Position numbers and translations under genes: made by a program. A stretch of DNA of 64,000 nucleotides. Origin: Diadophis punctatus similis (Eukaryota > Chordata > Lepidosauria > Squamata > Dipsadidae). The notes under the pieces were generated by a model that was not told the origin of the DNA, ran no database searches, and saw nothing but the letters and a program-made list of their open reading frames with translations. Of the stretch, positions 1 to 10,617 are shown in pieces; within the stretch, counting starts at the first letter, position 1, and the number at the start of each line of letters is the position of its first letter. The stretch is from positions 1,922,001 through 1,986,000 of the forward strand of contig JALIGW010000059.1 of assembly GCA_023053685.1 (NCBI GenBank), in the 5' to 3' direction.

Positions 1-654
1 AATGAAAAAGAAACACATATTCATGTTCTCCAGGGTCTGGAAAGCCGAATTCTGACACCATTTTCAGATCCGAGCTTTCCCTGAGGAATTAGCCCAAGGC
101 GTTTCTCAGAATTTGCATAGAACTCAATTATAACAGAAAACTTCACTTTTGACACAAAGCTCAGAAATGAAATAGAAACACATATTCTTGTTCCCTAGGC
201 TCTGGAAGGACAAAATCTCACACCATTTTCAGATCCGAGCTTTCCCTGAGGAGTTAGCCCAAGCCTTATCATAGAATTTGCCTTTGGACTCAATTCAGCC
301 CGAAAACCTCACTTTTGACACAGAGCTCAGAAATGAAAAAGGAACACATATCCATGTTCCCCAGGGTATGGAAAACCGAATTCCCACACCATTTGCCGAT
401 CCGAGCATTCCCTGAGGAATTAGCCCAAGCCGTATCATAGAATTTACCTTACGACTCAATTCAGCCCGAAAACCTCACTTTTGTCACAGAGCTGAGAAAT
501 GAAAAAGAAACACATATTCATGTTCCCCAGGGTCTGGAAAGCCAAAATCTCACAAAATTTTCAGATCCAAGCATTCCCTGAGGAATTATCCCAAGCCGTA
601 TCATAGAATTTACCTTACGACTCAATTCAGCCCGAAAACCTCACTTTTGACACA

Positions 655-820
655 GAGCTCAGAAATGAAAAAGAAACACATATCCATGTTCCCCAGGGTA
701 TGGAAAACTGAATTCCCACACCATTTGCAGATCCGAGCTTTCCCTGAGGACTTAGCCCAAGGTGTTTCTCAGAGTTTGCCATAGAACTCAATTCACCCCG
801 AAAACCTCACTTTTGACACA
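655..820 (+). repeat. Reference monomer (166 bp, GAGCTC to GAGCTC)
   Basis: This is a convenient phase-setting copy. In order it holds: a conserved left part (GAGCTCAGAAATGAAAAAGA followed by AACACATATCCATG); the dyad-like 'ttccccagggtatggaa'; a variable block 'aactgaattcccacacc'; 'gcagatccgagctttcc'; 'ctgaggacttagccc'; a second variable block 'aaggtgtttctcagagtttgcc'; 'actcaattcaccccgaaaacc'; and 'tcacttttgacaca' leading into the next copy. I see no clear half-length (83 bp) subrepeat, so 166 bp appears to be the primary unit. Confidence 0.95.
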
Positions 821-1152
821 GAGCTCAGAAATCAAAAAGAAACACATATCCATGTTCCCCAGGGTATGGAAAGCCAAATTCCCACACCATTTGCAGATCC
901 GAGCTTTCCCTGAGGACTTAGCCCAAGGCGTTTCTCAGAATTTGCCATAGAACTCAATTCACCCCGAAAACCTCTCTTTTGACACAGAGCTCAGAAATCA
1001 AAAAGAAACACATATCCATGTTCCCCAGGGTATGGAAAGCCAAATTCCCACACCATTTGCAGATCCGAGCTTTCCCTGAGGACTTAGCCCAAGGCGTTTC
1101 TCAGAATTTGCCATAGAACTCAATTCAGCCCGAAAACCTCACTTTTGACATA
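821..1152 (+). repeat. Two adjacent near-identical monomers (dimer)
   Basis: The monomers at 821-986 and 987-1152 share the private change 'gaaatcaaaaag' (ATG to ATC) and differ at only a few bases ('ttcacccc' versus 'ttcagccc', 'cctctc' versus 'cctcac', 'gacaca' versus 'gacata'). Elsewhere neighbouring monomers usually belong to different classes, so this looks like a single-monomer duplication. Confidence 0.8.
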
Positions 1153-1318
1153 GAGCTCAGAAATGAAAAACAAACACATATCCATGTTCCCCAGGGTGTG
1201 GAAAGCCAAATTACCACACCATTTTCAGGTCCGAGTTTTCCCTGAGGAATTAGCCCAAGCCGTATCTCATAATTTGCCTTAGGACTCAATTATAACAGAA
1301 AACTTCACTTTTGACACA

Positions 1319-1483
1319 GAGCTCAGAAATGAAAAAGAAACACATATTCATGTTCTCCAGGGTCTGGAAAGCCGAATTCTGACACCATTTTCAGATCCGA
1401 GCTTTCCCTGAGGAATTAGCCCAAGGCGTTTCTCAGAATTTGCATAGAACTCAATTATAACAGAAAACTTCACTTTTGACACA
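1319..1483 (+). repeat. Monomer class a (gaattctgacacc type)
   Basis: Diagnostic bases are 'gttctccagggtctgg' and 'gccgaattctgacacc'. The class is normally preceded by 'ctcaattataacagaaaac'. It recurs in all parts of the window, for example near 60160 and at the right edge. This copy is 165 bp because one base is missing in 'aatttgcatagaac'. Its flanking monomers are usually class f before it and class b or c after it. Confidence 0.85.
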
Positions 1484-1649
1484 AAGCTCAGAAATGAAAT
1501 AGAAACACATATTCTTGTTCCCTAGGCTCTGGAAGGACAAAATCTCACACCATTTTCAGATCCGAGCTTTCCCTGAGGAGTTAGCCCAAGCCTTATCATA
1601 GAATTTGCCTTTGGACTCAATTCAGCCCGAAAACCTCACTTTTGACACA
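1484..1649 (+). repeat. Monomer class b (aaatagaaacac / ccctaggctctgg type)
   Basis: Diagnostic bases are 'gaaatgaaatagaaacac' (A to T inside the otherwise invariant A-rich block), 'attcttgttccctaggc' and 'gacaaaatctcacac'. Later copies, such as those near 28230 upstream and 34910, have 'gagaaaatctcac'. In this copy the landmark GAGCTC is AAGCTC. Confidence 0.85.
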
Positions 1650-1815
1650 GAGCTCAGAAATGAAAAAGGAACACATATCCATGTTCCCCAGGGTATGGAA
1701 AACCGAATTCCCACACCATTTGCCGATCCGAGCATTCCCTGAGGAATTAGCCCAAGCCGTATCATAGAATTTACCTTACGACTCAATTCAGCCCGAAAAC
1801 CTCACTTTTGTCACA
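1650..1815 (+). repeat. Monomer class c (gccgatccgagcattcc type)
   Basis: Diagnostic bases are 'gtatggaaaaccgaattccc', 'catttgccgatccgag' and 'cattccctgaggaattag'. The class occurs throughout the window. It is one of the most CpG-rich classes, with about six CpG dinucleotides per monomer. Confidence 0.85.
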
Positions 1816-1981
1816 GAGCTGAGAAATGAAAAAGAAACACATATTCATGTTCCCCAGGGTCTGGAAAGCCAAAATCTCACAAAATTTTCAGATCCAAGCA
1901 TTCCCTGAGGAATTATCCCAAGCCGTATCATAGAATTTACCTTACGACTCAATTCAGCCCGAAAACCTCACTTTTGACACA
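1816..1981 (+). repeat. Monomer class d (cacaaaattttcagatccaag type)
   Basis: Diagnostic bases are 'gtctggaaagccaaaatctc', 'acaaaattttcagatccaag' and 'gtatcatagaatttacc'. It contains the 8-bp palindrome AAAATTTT and the CCAGGGTCTGG dyad. The GATCCAAGC variant is a CpG-to-CpA change relative to the more common GATCCGAGC. A subclass lacks one G ('ccccaggtctgg'), near 19785, 23612, 26600, 28261, 30257, 32750, 35245, 50370 and 56353. Confidence 0.85.
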
Positions 1982-2760
1982 GAGCTCAGAAATGAAAAAG
2001 AAACACATATCCATGTTCCCCAGGGTATGGAAAACTGAATTCCCACACCATTTGCAGATCCGAGCTTTCCCTGAGGACTTAGCCCAAGGTGTTTCTCAGA
2101 GTTTGCCATAGAACTCAATTCACCCCGAAAACCTCACTTTTGACACAGAGCTCAGAAATGAAAAAGAAACACATATCCATGTTCCCCAGGGTGTGGAAAG
2201 CCAAATTACCACACCATTTTCAGATCCGAGCTTTCCCTGCGGAGTTAGCCCATGCCGTATCTTATAATTTGCCTTAGGATTCAATTCAACCAGAAAACTT
2301 CAGTTTTGACACAGAGCTCAGAAATGAAAAGGAAACACATATTCATGTTCCCCAGGGTCTGGAAAGCCAAAATCTCACAAAATTTTCAGATCCAAGCATT
2401 CCCTGAGGAATTAGCCCAAGCCGTATCATAGAATTTACCTTACGACTCAATTCAGCCCGAAAACCTCACTTTTGACACAGAGCTCAGAAATGAAAAAGAA
2501 ACACATATCCATGTTCCCCAGGGTATGGAAAACCGAATTCCCACACCATTTGCAGATCCGAGCTTTCCCTGAGGACTTAGCCCAAGGCGTTTCTCAGAGT
2601 TTGCCATAGAACTCAATTCACCCCGAAAACCTCACTTTTGACACAGAGCTCAGAAATGAAAAAGAAACACATATCCATGTTCCCCAGGGTGTGGAAAGCC
2701 AAATTACCACACCATTTTCAGATCCGAGCTTTCCCTGCGGAGTTAGCCCATGCCGTATCT
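1830..2760 (+). repeat. 3-mer duplication (498-bp period)
   Basis: Positions 1830-2262 match 2328-2760 with offset 498 (3 x 166). Both copies carry 'cagagtttgccatagaac' and 'cctgcggagttagcccatg', which are rare elsewhere. The event overlaps the second 8-mer copy, so it postdates or interrupts that unit. Confidence 0.85.
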
Positions 2761-2954
2761 CATAATTTGCCTTAGGACTCAATTATAACAGAAAACTTCA
2801 CTTTTGACACATAGCTCAGAAATGAAAAAGAAACACATATTCATGTTCTCTAGGGTCTGGAAAGCTGAATTCTCACACCATTTTCAGATCTGAGCTTTCC
2901 CTTCGGAATTAGCCCAAGCCGTATCTCATAATTTGCCTTAGGATTCAATTCAAC

Positions 2955-4430
2955 CAGAAAACTTCACTTTTGACACAGAGCTCAGAAATGAAAAAGAAAC
3001 ACATATTCATGTTCCCCAGGGTCTGGAAAGCCAAAATCTCACAAAATTTTCAGATCCAAGCATTCCCTGAGGAATTAGCGCAAGCCGTATCATAGAATTT
3101 ACCTTACGACTCAATTCAGCCCGAAAACCTCTCTTTTGACACAGAGCTCAGAAATCAAAAAGAAACACATATCCATGTTCCCCAGGGTATGGAAAGCCGA
3201 ATTCCCACACCATTTGCAGATCCGAGCTTTCCCTGAGGACTTAGCCCAAGGCGTTTCTCAGAATTTGCCATAGAACTCAATTCAGCCCGAAAACCTCACT
3301 TTGACATAGAGCTCAGAAATGAAAAACAAACACATATCCATGTTCCCCAGGGTGTGGAAAGCCAAATTACCACACCATTTTCAGGTCCGAGTTTTCCCTG
3401 AGGAATTAGCCCAAGCCGTATCATAGAATTTACCTTACGACTCAATTCAGCCCAAAAACCTCACTTTTGACACAGAGCTCAGAAATGAAAAAGAAACACA
3501 TACAGTATTCCTGTTCCCTAGGGTCTGGAAAGCCAAATTCTCACACCATTTTCAGATCCGAGCTTTCCCTGTTGAGTTAGCCTAAGCCGTATCTCAGAAT
3601 TTGCCTTGGGACTCAATTCAGCCAGAAAACTTCACTTTTGACACAGAGCTCAGAAATGAAAAAGAAACACATAGCCATGATCCCCAGGGTGTGGAAAGAC
3701 AAAATCTCACACAATTTTCAGATCCGAGCTTTCCCTGAGGAGTTAGCCAAAGGCCTATCTCAGAATTTGCCATAGAAATCAATTCAGCCAGAAACTTCAC
3801 TTTTGACACAGAGGTCAGAAATGAAAAAGAAACACATATCCATGTTCCCCAGGGTGTGGAAAGCCAAATTACCACACTATTTTCAGGTCCTAGTTTTCCC
3901 TGAGGAATAGCCAAAGCCGTATCTCATAATTTGCCTTAGGACTCAATTCAGCCAGAAAACTTCACTCTTGACAGAGAGCTCAGAAATGAAAAAGAAATAC
4001 ATATTCATGTTCCCTAGGGTCGGGAAAGCCAAATTTTCACACCATTTTCAGATCCGAGCATTCCCTGAGGAATTAGCCCAAGCCGTATCATAGAATTTAC
4101 CTTACGACTCAATTCAGCCCGAAAACCTCACTATTGACACAGAGCTCAGAAATGAAAAAGAAACACATATCCATGTTCCCCAGGGTATGGAAAACCAAAT
4201 TACCACATCATTTGCCGATTCGAGCATTCCCTGAGGAATTAGCCCAAGGCGTTTCTCAGAATTTGCCATAGAACTCAATTCAGCCCGAAAACTTCACTTT
4301 TGACACAGAGGTCAGAAATGAAAAAGAAACACATAATCATGTTCCCCAGGGTCTGGAAAGCCAAATTCTCACACCATTTTCAGATCCGAGCTTTCCCTGT
4401 GGAGTTAGCCCAAGCCGTATCTCATAATTT
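2955..4430 (+). repeat. Core module copy 1 (classes d-e-f-g-h-h'-i-c)
   Basis: This roughly 1.48-kb block matches 9431-10907 at constant offset 6,476, with few substitutions (for example 'aaacaaacac' versus 'aagcaaacac', and 'ttagcgcaag' versus 'ttagcccaag'). It includes the 171-bp class g monomer, class h and the first CENP-B-like class i site at 4009. A third copy follows within the 31-mer repeat at about 14577-16053. Positions 2761-2954 and 4431-4869 are ordinary class a-, f- and g-like monomers. Confidence 0.88.
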
Positions 4431-4869
4431 GCCATAGAACTCAATTCAGCTCAAAAACCTCACTTTTGACATAGAGCTCAGAAATGAAAAACAAACACAT
4501 ATCCATGTTCCCCAGGGTGTGGAAAGCCAAATTACCACACCATTTTCAGGTCCGAGTTTTCCCTGAGGAATTAGCCCAAGCCGTATCTCATAATTTGCCT
4601 TAGGACTCAATTCAGCCCAAAAACCTCACTTTTGACACAGAGCTCAGAAATGAAAAAGAAACACATACAGTATTCCTGTTCCCTAGGGTCTGGAAAGCCA
4701 AATTCTCACACCATTTTCAGATCCGAGCTTTCCCTGTTGAGTTAGCCTAAGCCGTATCTCAGAATTTACCTTACGACTCAATTCAGCCCGAAAACCTCTC
4801 TTTTGACACAGAGCTCAGAAATGAAAAAGAAACACCTATCCATGTTCCCCAGGGTATGGAAAGCCAAAT

Positions 4870-6640
4870 TCCCACACCATTTGCAGATCTGAGCTTTCCC
4901 TGAGGACTTAGCCCAAGGCGTTTCTCAGAATTTGCCATAGAACTCAATTCAGCCCAAAAACCTCACTTTTGACATAGAGCTCAGAAATGAAAAACAAACA
5001 CATATCCATGTTCCCCAGGGTGTGGAAAGCCAAATTACCACACCATTTTCAGGTCCGAGTTTTCCCTGAGGAATTAGCCCAAGCCGTATCTCATAATTTG
5101 CCTTAGGACTCAATTATAACAGAAAACTTCACTTTCGACACAGAGCTCAGAAATGAAAAAGAAACACATATTCATGTTCTCCAGGGTCTGGAAAGCCAAA
5201 TTCTCACACCATTTTCAGATCCGAGCTTTCCCTGAGGAATTAGCCCAAGGCGTTTCTCAGAATTTGCCATAGAACTCAATTATAACAGAAAACTTCACTT
5301 TTGACACAGAGCTCAGAAATGAAATAGAAACACATATTCTTGTTCCCTAGGCTCTGGAAAGACAAAATCTCACACAATTTTCAGATCCGAGCTTTCCCTG
5401 AGGAGTTAGCCCAAGCCTTATCATAGAATTTGTCTTTGGACTCAATTCAGCCCGAAAACCTCACTTTTGACACAGAGCTGAGAAATGAAAAAGAAACACA
5501 TATCCATGTTCCCCAGGGTATGGAAAACCGAATTCCCACACCATTTGCCGATCCGAGCATTCCCTGAGGTATTAGCCCAAGCCGTATCATAGAATTTACC
5601 TTACGACTCAATTCAGCCCGAAAACCTCACTTTTGACACAGAGCTCAGAAATGAAAAGAAACACATATTCATGTTCCCCAGGGTCTGGAAAGCCAAAATC
5701 TCACAAAATTTTCAGATCCAAGCATTCCCTGAGGAATTAGCCCAAGCCGTATCATAGAATTTACCTTACGACTCAATTCAGCCCGAAAACCTCACTTTTG
5801 TCACAGAGCTGAGAAATGAAAAAGAAACACATATCCATGTTCCCCAGGGTATGGAAAGCCAAATTACCACACCATTTGCAGATCTGAGCTTTCCCTGAGG
5901 ACTTAGCCCAAGGCGTTTCTCAGAATTTGCCATAGAACTCAATTCAGCCCAAAAACCTCACTTTTGACATAGAGCTCAGAAATGAAAAACAAACACATAT
6001 CCATGTTCCCCAGGGTGTGGAAAGCCAAATTACCACACCATTTTCAGGTCCGAGTTTTCCCTGAGGAATTAGCCCAAGCCGTATCTCATAATTTGCCTTA
6101 GGACTCAATTATAACAGAAAACTTCACTTTCGACACAGAGCTCAGAAATGAAAAAGAAACACATATTCATGTTCTCCAGGGTCTGGAAAGCCAAATTCTC
6201 ACACCATTTTCAGATCCGAGCTTTCCCTGAGGAATTAGCCCAAGGCGTTTCTCAGAATTTGCCATAGAACTCAATTATAACAGAAAACTTCACTTTTGAC
6301 ACAGAGCTCAGAAATGAAATAGAAACACATATTCTTGTTCCCTAGGCTCTGGAAAGACAAAATCTCACACAATTTTCAGATCCGAGCTTTCCCTGAGGAG
6401 TTAGCCCAAGCCTTATCATAGAATTTGTCTTTGGACTCAATTCAGCCCGAAAACCTCACTTTTGACACAGAGCTGAGAAATGAAAAAGAAACACATATCC
6501 ATGTTCCCCAGGGTATGGAAAACCGAATTCCCACACCATTTGCCGATCCGAGCATTCCCTGAGGTATTAGCCCAAGCCGTATCATAGAATTTACCTTACG
6601 ACTCAATTCAGCCCGAAAACCTCACTTTTGACACAGAGCT
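4870..6640 (+). repeat. 6-mer HOR, 1.8 copies (995-bp period)
   Basis: Positions 4870-5645 match 5865-6640 at offset 995 (6 x 166 minus 1; one A is missing from 'gaaatgaaaagaaac' near 5650). Shared private bases include 'cactttcgacac' and 'gaatttgtctttggac'. The copies diverge where copy 1 enters a class d monomer and copy 2 a class a monomer. Confidence 0.88.
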
Positions 6641-7828
6641 CAGAAATGAAAAAGAAACACATATTCATGTTCTCCAGGGTCTAGAAAGCCGAATTCTGAC
6701 ACCATTTACAGATCCGAGCTTTCCCTGAGGAGTTAGCCGAAGGCGTATCATAGAATTTACTTTAAGACTCAATTCACCCCGAAAACCTCACTGTTGACAC
6801 AGAGCTCAGAAATGAAAAAGAAACACAAATTCATGTTCCCTAGACTCTGGAAAGAAAAATCTCACACAATTTTTAGATCCGAACTTTCCCTGACGAGTTA
6901 GCCCAAGCCTTATCATAGAATTTGCCTTAGAACTCAATTCAGCCAGAAAACTTCCCTTTTGACACAGAGCTCAGAAATGAAAAAGAAACACATATTCATG
7001 TTCCCAGGGTCTGGAAAGCCAAATTCTCACACCATTTTCAGATCCGAGCTTTCCCTGTGGAGTTAGCCCAAGCCGTATCTCATAATTTGCCTTAGGATTC
7101 AATTCAACCAGAAAACTTCACTTTTGACACAGAGCTCAGAAATGAAATAGAAACACATATTCTTGTTCCCTAGGCTCTGGAAAGACAAAATCTCACACAA
7201 TTTTCAGATCCGAGCTTTCCCTGAGGAGTTAGCCCAAGCCTTATCATAGAATTTGTCTTTGGACTCAATTCAGCCCGAAAACCTCACTTTTGACACAGAG
7301 CTCAGAAATGAAAAAGAAACACATATCCATGTTCCCCAGGGTATGGAAAACCGAATTCCCACACCATTTGCCGATCCGAGCATTCCCTGAGGTATTAGCC
7401 CAAGCCGTATCATAGAATTTACCTTACGACTCAATTCAGCCCGAAAACCTCACTTTTGACACAGAGCTCAGAAATGAAAAAGAAACACATATTCATGTTC
7501 TCCAGGGTCTAGAAAGCCGAATTCTGACACCATTTACAGATCCGAGCTTTCCCTGAGGAGTTAGCCCAAGGCGTATCATAGAATTTACTTTAAGACTCAA
7601 TTCACCCCGAAAACCTCACTGTTGACACAGAGCTCAGAAATGAAAAAGAAACACAAATTCATGTTCCCTAGACTCTGGAAAGAAAAATCTCACACAATTT
7701 TTAGATCCGAACTTTCCCTGACGAGTTAGCCCAAGCCTTATCATAGAATTTGCCTTAGAACTCAATTCAGCCAGAAAACTTCCCTTTTGACACAGAGCTC
7801 AGAAATGAAAAAGAAACACATATTCATG
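6285..7828 (+). repeat. 5-mer HOR, 1.9 copies (828-bp period)
   Basis: Positions 6285-7000 match 7113-7828 at offset 828, covering classes b, c, a and k plus a linking monomer. One difference is 'ttagccgaagg' (copy 1) versus 'ttagcccaagg' (copy 2). The unit recurs at about 12259-12946 and 18060-18758. Confidence 0.88.
6802..6966 (+). repeat. Monomer class k (gactctggaaagaaaaatc type)
   Basis: Diagnostic bases are 'gaaacacaaattcatg', 'ccctagactctggaaag', 'tttttagatccgaac' and 'cctgacgagttagccc'. One base is missing in the 'gaaagaaaaatctc' stretch, so the copy is 165 bp. Copies are seen near 6800, 7630, 12780, 17440, 18600 and 25900, and none right of 26 kb. Confidence 0.85.
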
Positions 7829-9950
7829 TTCCCCAGGGTCTGGAAAGCCAAAATCTCACAAAATTTTCAGATCCAAGCATTCCCTGAGGAATTAGCCCAA
7901 GCCGTATCATAGAATTTACCTTACGACTCAATTCAGCCCGAAAACCTCACTTTTGTCACAGAGCTGAGAAATGAAAAAGAAACACATATCCATGTTCCCC
8001 AGGGTATGGAAAGCCAAAATCTCACACCATTTTCAGATCCAAGCATTCCCTGAGGAATTAGCCCTAGCCGTATCATAGAATTTACCTTACGACTCAATTC
8101 AGCCCGAAAACCTCACTTTTGACACAGAGCTCAGAAATGAAAAAGAAACACATATCCATGTTCCCCAGGGTATGGAAAGCCAAATTACCACACCATTTTC
8201 AGATCCGAGCTTTCCCTGCGGAGTTAGCCCATGCCGTATCTCATAATTTGCCTTAGGATTCAATTCAACCAGAAAACTTCAGTTTTGACAAAGAGCTCAG
8301 AAATGAAAAGGAAACACATATTCATGTTCCCCAGGGTCTGGAAAGCCAAAATCTCACAAAATTTTCAGATCCAAGCATTCCCTGAGGAATTAGCCCAAGC
8401 CGTATCATAGAATTTATCTTACGACTCAATTCAGCCCGAAAACCTCACTTTTGACACAGAGCTCAGAAATGAAAAAGAAACACATATCCATGTTCCCCAG
8501 GGTATGGAAAGCCGAATTCCCACACCATTTGCAGATCCGAGCTTTCCCTGAGGACTTAGCCCAAGGCGTTTCTCAGAATTTGCCATAGAACTCAATTCAG
8601 CCCGAAAACCTCACTTTGACATAGAGCTCAGAAATGAAAAACAAACACATATCCATGTTCCCCAGGGTGTGGAAAGCCAAATTACCACACCATTTTCAGG
8701 TCCGAGTTTTCCCTGAGGAATTAGCCCAAGCCGTATCATAGAATTTGCCTTTGGACTCAATTCAGCCCGAAAACCTCACTTTTGACACAGAGCTCAGAAA
8801 TGAAAAAGAAACACATATCCATGTTCCCCAGGGTATGGAAAGACAAATTCCCACACCATTTGCAGATCCGAGCTTTCCCTGAGGACTTAGCCCAAGGCGT
8901 TTCTCAGAATTTGCCTTAGGACTCAATTATAACAGAAAACTTCACTTTTGACACAGAGCTCAGAAATGAAAAAGAAACACATATTCATGTTCTCCAGGGT
9001 CTGGAAAGCCGAATTCTCACACCATTTTCAGATCCGAGCTTTCCCTGTGGAGTTAGCCCAAGCCGTATCTCATAATTTGCCTTAGGATTCAATTCAACCA
9101 GAAAACTTCACTTTTAACACAGAGCTCAGAAATGAAAAAGAAACACATATTCATGTTCCCCAGGGTCTGGAAAGCCAAAATCTCACAAAATTTTCAGATC
9201 CAAGCATTCCCTGAGGAATTAGCCCAAGCCGTATCATAGAATTTACCTTACGACTCAATTCAGCCCGAAAACCTCACTTTTGTCACAGAGCTGAGAAATG
9301 AAAAAGAAACACATATCCATGTTCCCCAGGGTATGGAAAGCCAAAATCTCACACCATTTTCAGATCCAAGCATTCCCTGAGGAATTAGCCCAAGCCGTAT
9401 CATAGAATTTACCTTACGACTCAATTCAGCCCGAAAACTTCACTTTTGACACAGAGCTCAGAAATGAAAAAGAAACACATATTCATGTTCCCCAGGGTCT
9501 GGAAAGCCAAAATCTCACAAAATTTTCAGATCCAAGCATTCCCTGAGGAATTAGCCCAAGCCGTATCATAGAATTTACCTTACGACTCAATTCAGCCCGA
9601 AAACCTCTCTTTTGACACAGAGCTCAGAAATCAAAAAGAAACACATATCCATGTTCCCCAGGGTATGGAAAGCCGAATTCCCACACCATTTGCAGATCCG
9701 AGCTTTCCCTGAGGACTTAGCCCAAGGCGTTTCTCAGAATTTGCCATAGAACTCAATTCAGCCCGAAAACCTCACTTTGACATAGAGCTCAGAAATGAAA
9801 AGCAAACACATATCCATGTTCCCCAGGGTGTGGAAAGCCAAATTACCACACCATTTTCAGGTCCGAGTTTTCCCTGAGGAATTAGCCCAAGCCGTATCAT
9901 AGAATTTACCTTACGACTCAATTCAGCCCGAAAACCTCACTTTTGACACA

Positions 9951-10121
9951 GAGCTCAGAAATGAAAAAGAAACACATACAGTATTCCTGTTCCCTAGGGT
10001 CTGGAAAGCCAAATTCTCACACCATTTTCAGATCCGAGCTTTCCCTGTTGAGTTAGCCTAAGCCGTATCTCAGAATTTGCCTTGGGACTCAATTCAGCCA
10101 GAAAACTTCACTTTTGACACA
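9951..10121 (+). repeat. Monomer class g, 171 bp (5-bp insertion)
   Basis: The distance from GAGCTC at 9951 to GAGCTC at 10122 is 171 bp. The extra 5 bp lie in 'cacatacagtattcctg', where other classes read 'cacatattcatg'. I count 23 copies, with the insertion near 3503, 4668, 9978, 15125, 20433, 23095, 23266, 27417, 28747, 29579, 30908, 33568, 34389, 36063, 38889, 41880, 42714, 45207, 49526, 52516, 55508, 58663 and 62485. It is usually followed by class h. Most lie at the start of a recurrent g-h-h'-i module. Confidence 0.88.
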
Positions 10122-10286
10122 GAGCTCAGAAATGAAAAAGAAACACATAGCCATGATCCCCAGGGTGTGGAAAGACAAAATCTCACACAATTTTCAGATC
10201 CGAGCTTTCCCTGAGGAGTTAGCCAAAGGCCTATCTCAGAATTTGCCATAGAAATCAATTCAGCCAGAAACTTCACTTTTGACACA
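10122..10286 (+). repeat. Monomer class h (catagccatgatcccc type)
   Basis: Diagnostic bases are 'acacatagccatgatcccc', 'gtgtggaaagacaaaatc' and 'gttagccaaaggcctatctc'. It ends with 'gccagaaacttc', which has one A fewer, so the copy is 165 bp. Class h directly follows class g. Two subtypes exist. One continues into a class-f-like monomer plus class i (10122, 15268, 20578 and others). The other continues with 'cagttttgacac' into class a-like monomers (27560, 28890, 29723, 33711, 34544, 42024, 49670, 55652). Confidence 0.85.
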
Positions 10287-10451
10287 GAGGTCAGAAATGA
10301 AAAAGAAACACATATCCATGTTCCCCAGGGTGTGGAAAGCCAAATTACCACACTATTTTCAGGTCCTAGTTTTCCCTGAGGAATAGCCAAAGCCGTATCT
10401 CATAATTTGCCTTAGGACTCAATTCAGCCAGAAAACTTCACTCTTGACAGA

Positions 10452-10617
10452 GAGCTCAGAAATGAAAAAGAAATACATATTCATGTTCCCTAGGGTCGGG
10501 AAAGCCAAATTTTCACACCATTTTCAGATCCGAGCATTCCCTGAGGAATTAGCCCAAGCCGTATCATAGAATTTACCTTACGACTCAATTCAGCCCGAAA
10601 ACCTCACTATTGACACA
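10452..10617 (+). repeat. Monomer class i (ccctagggtcggg type)
   Basis: Diagnostic bases are 'actcttgaca', 'gaaatacatattcatg', 'ccctagggtcgggaaagcc' and 'aaattttcacacc'. Twelve copies are seen, with the GTCGGG block in 17-mers starting at 4009, 10485, 15631, 20942, 24271, 31417, 36570, 39396, 43221, 45715, 47540 and 53522. None is seen after 53.6 kb. It is a single-copy-per-HOR landmark and carries the only CGGG that fits a CENP-B-like spacing. Confidence 0.85.

Larger units (their letters stand above)
1..2160 (+). repeat. 8-mer HOR, 1.6 copies (1,327-bp period)
   Basis: Positions 1-833 match 1328-2160 with constant offset 1,327 (8 x 166 minus 1). The match includes private variants such as 'gaattatcccaagccg', 'cttttgtcacagagctgag' and 'ggtgtttctcagagtttgcc'. 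The match stops at 833/2160, where copy 1 reads 'gaaatcaaaaag' and copy 2 reads 'gaaatgaaaaag'. Positions 834-1327, between the repeated parts, hold near-duplicate class e-like monomers, then class f. The left end is cut by the window. Confidence 0.9.

Noticed and set aside
297..310. CENP-B-like CCCG on the minus-strand sense in 'cagcccgaaaacc', present in most monomers
   Set aside because: Against the reverse core nCCCGnnTnnnnCGAAn only five of nine fixed positions fit, so it is not a credible box.
3618..3914. Recurring minus-strand open frames of 63-109 codons (also at 10094, 15240, 20550, 31025, 36178, 52632, 58780 and others)
   Set aside because: They lie wholly inside class h and neighbouring satellite monomers and recur at HOR spacings. 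They encode two out-of-phase passes through the same repeat. Because 166 is 1 modulo 3, the frame changes each monomer and stops arrive within two or three monomers. No codon bias, start context or domain supports a protein.
9951..10121. Primate alpha satellite, because of a 171-bp monomer
   Set aside because: The 171-bp length is due to a 5-bp insertion in a minority class of a 166-bp family. The sequence does not resemble alpha satellite and lacks a canonical CENP-B box.
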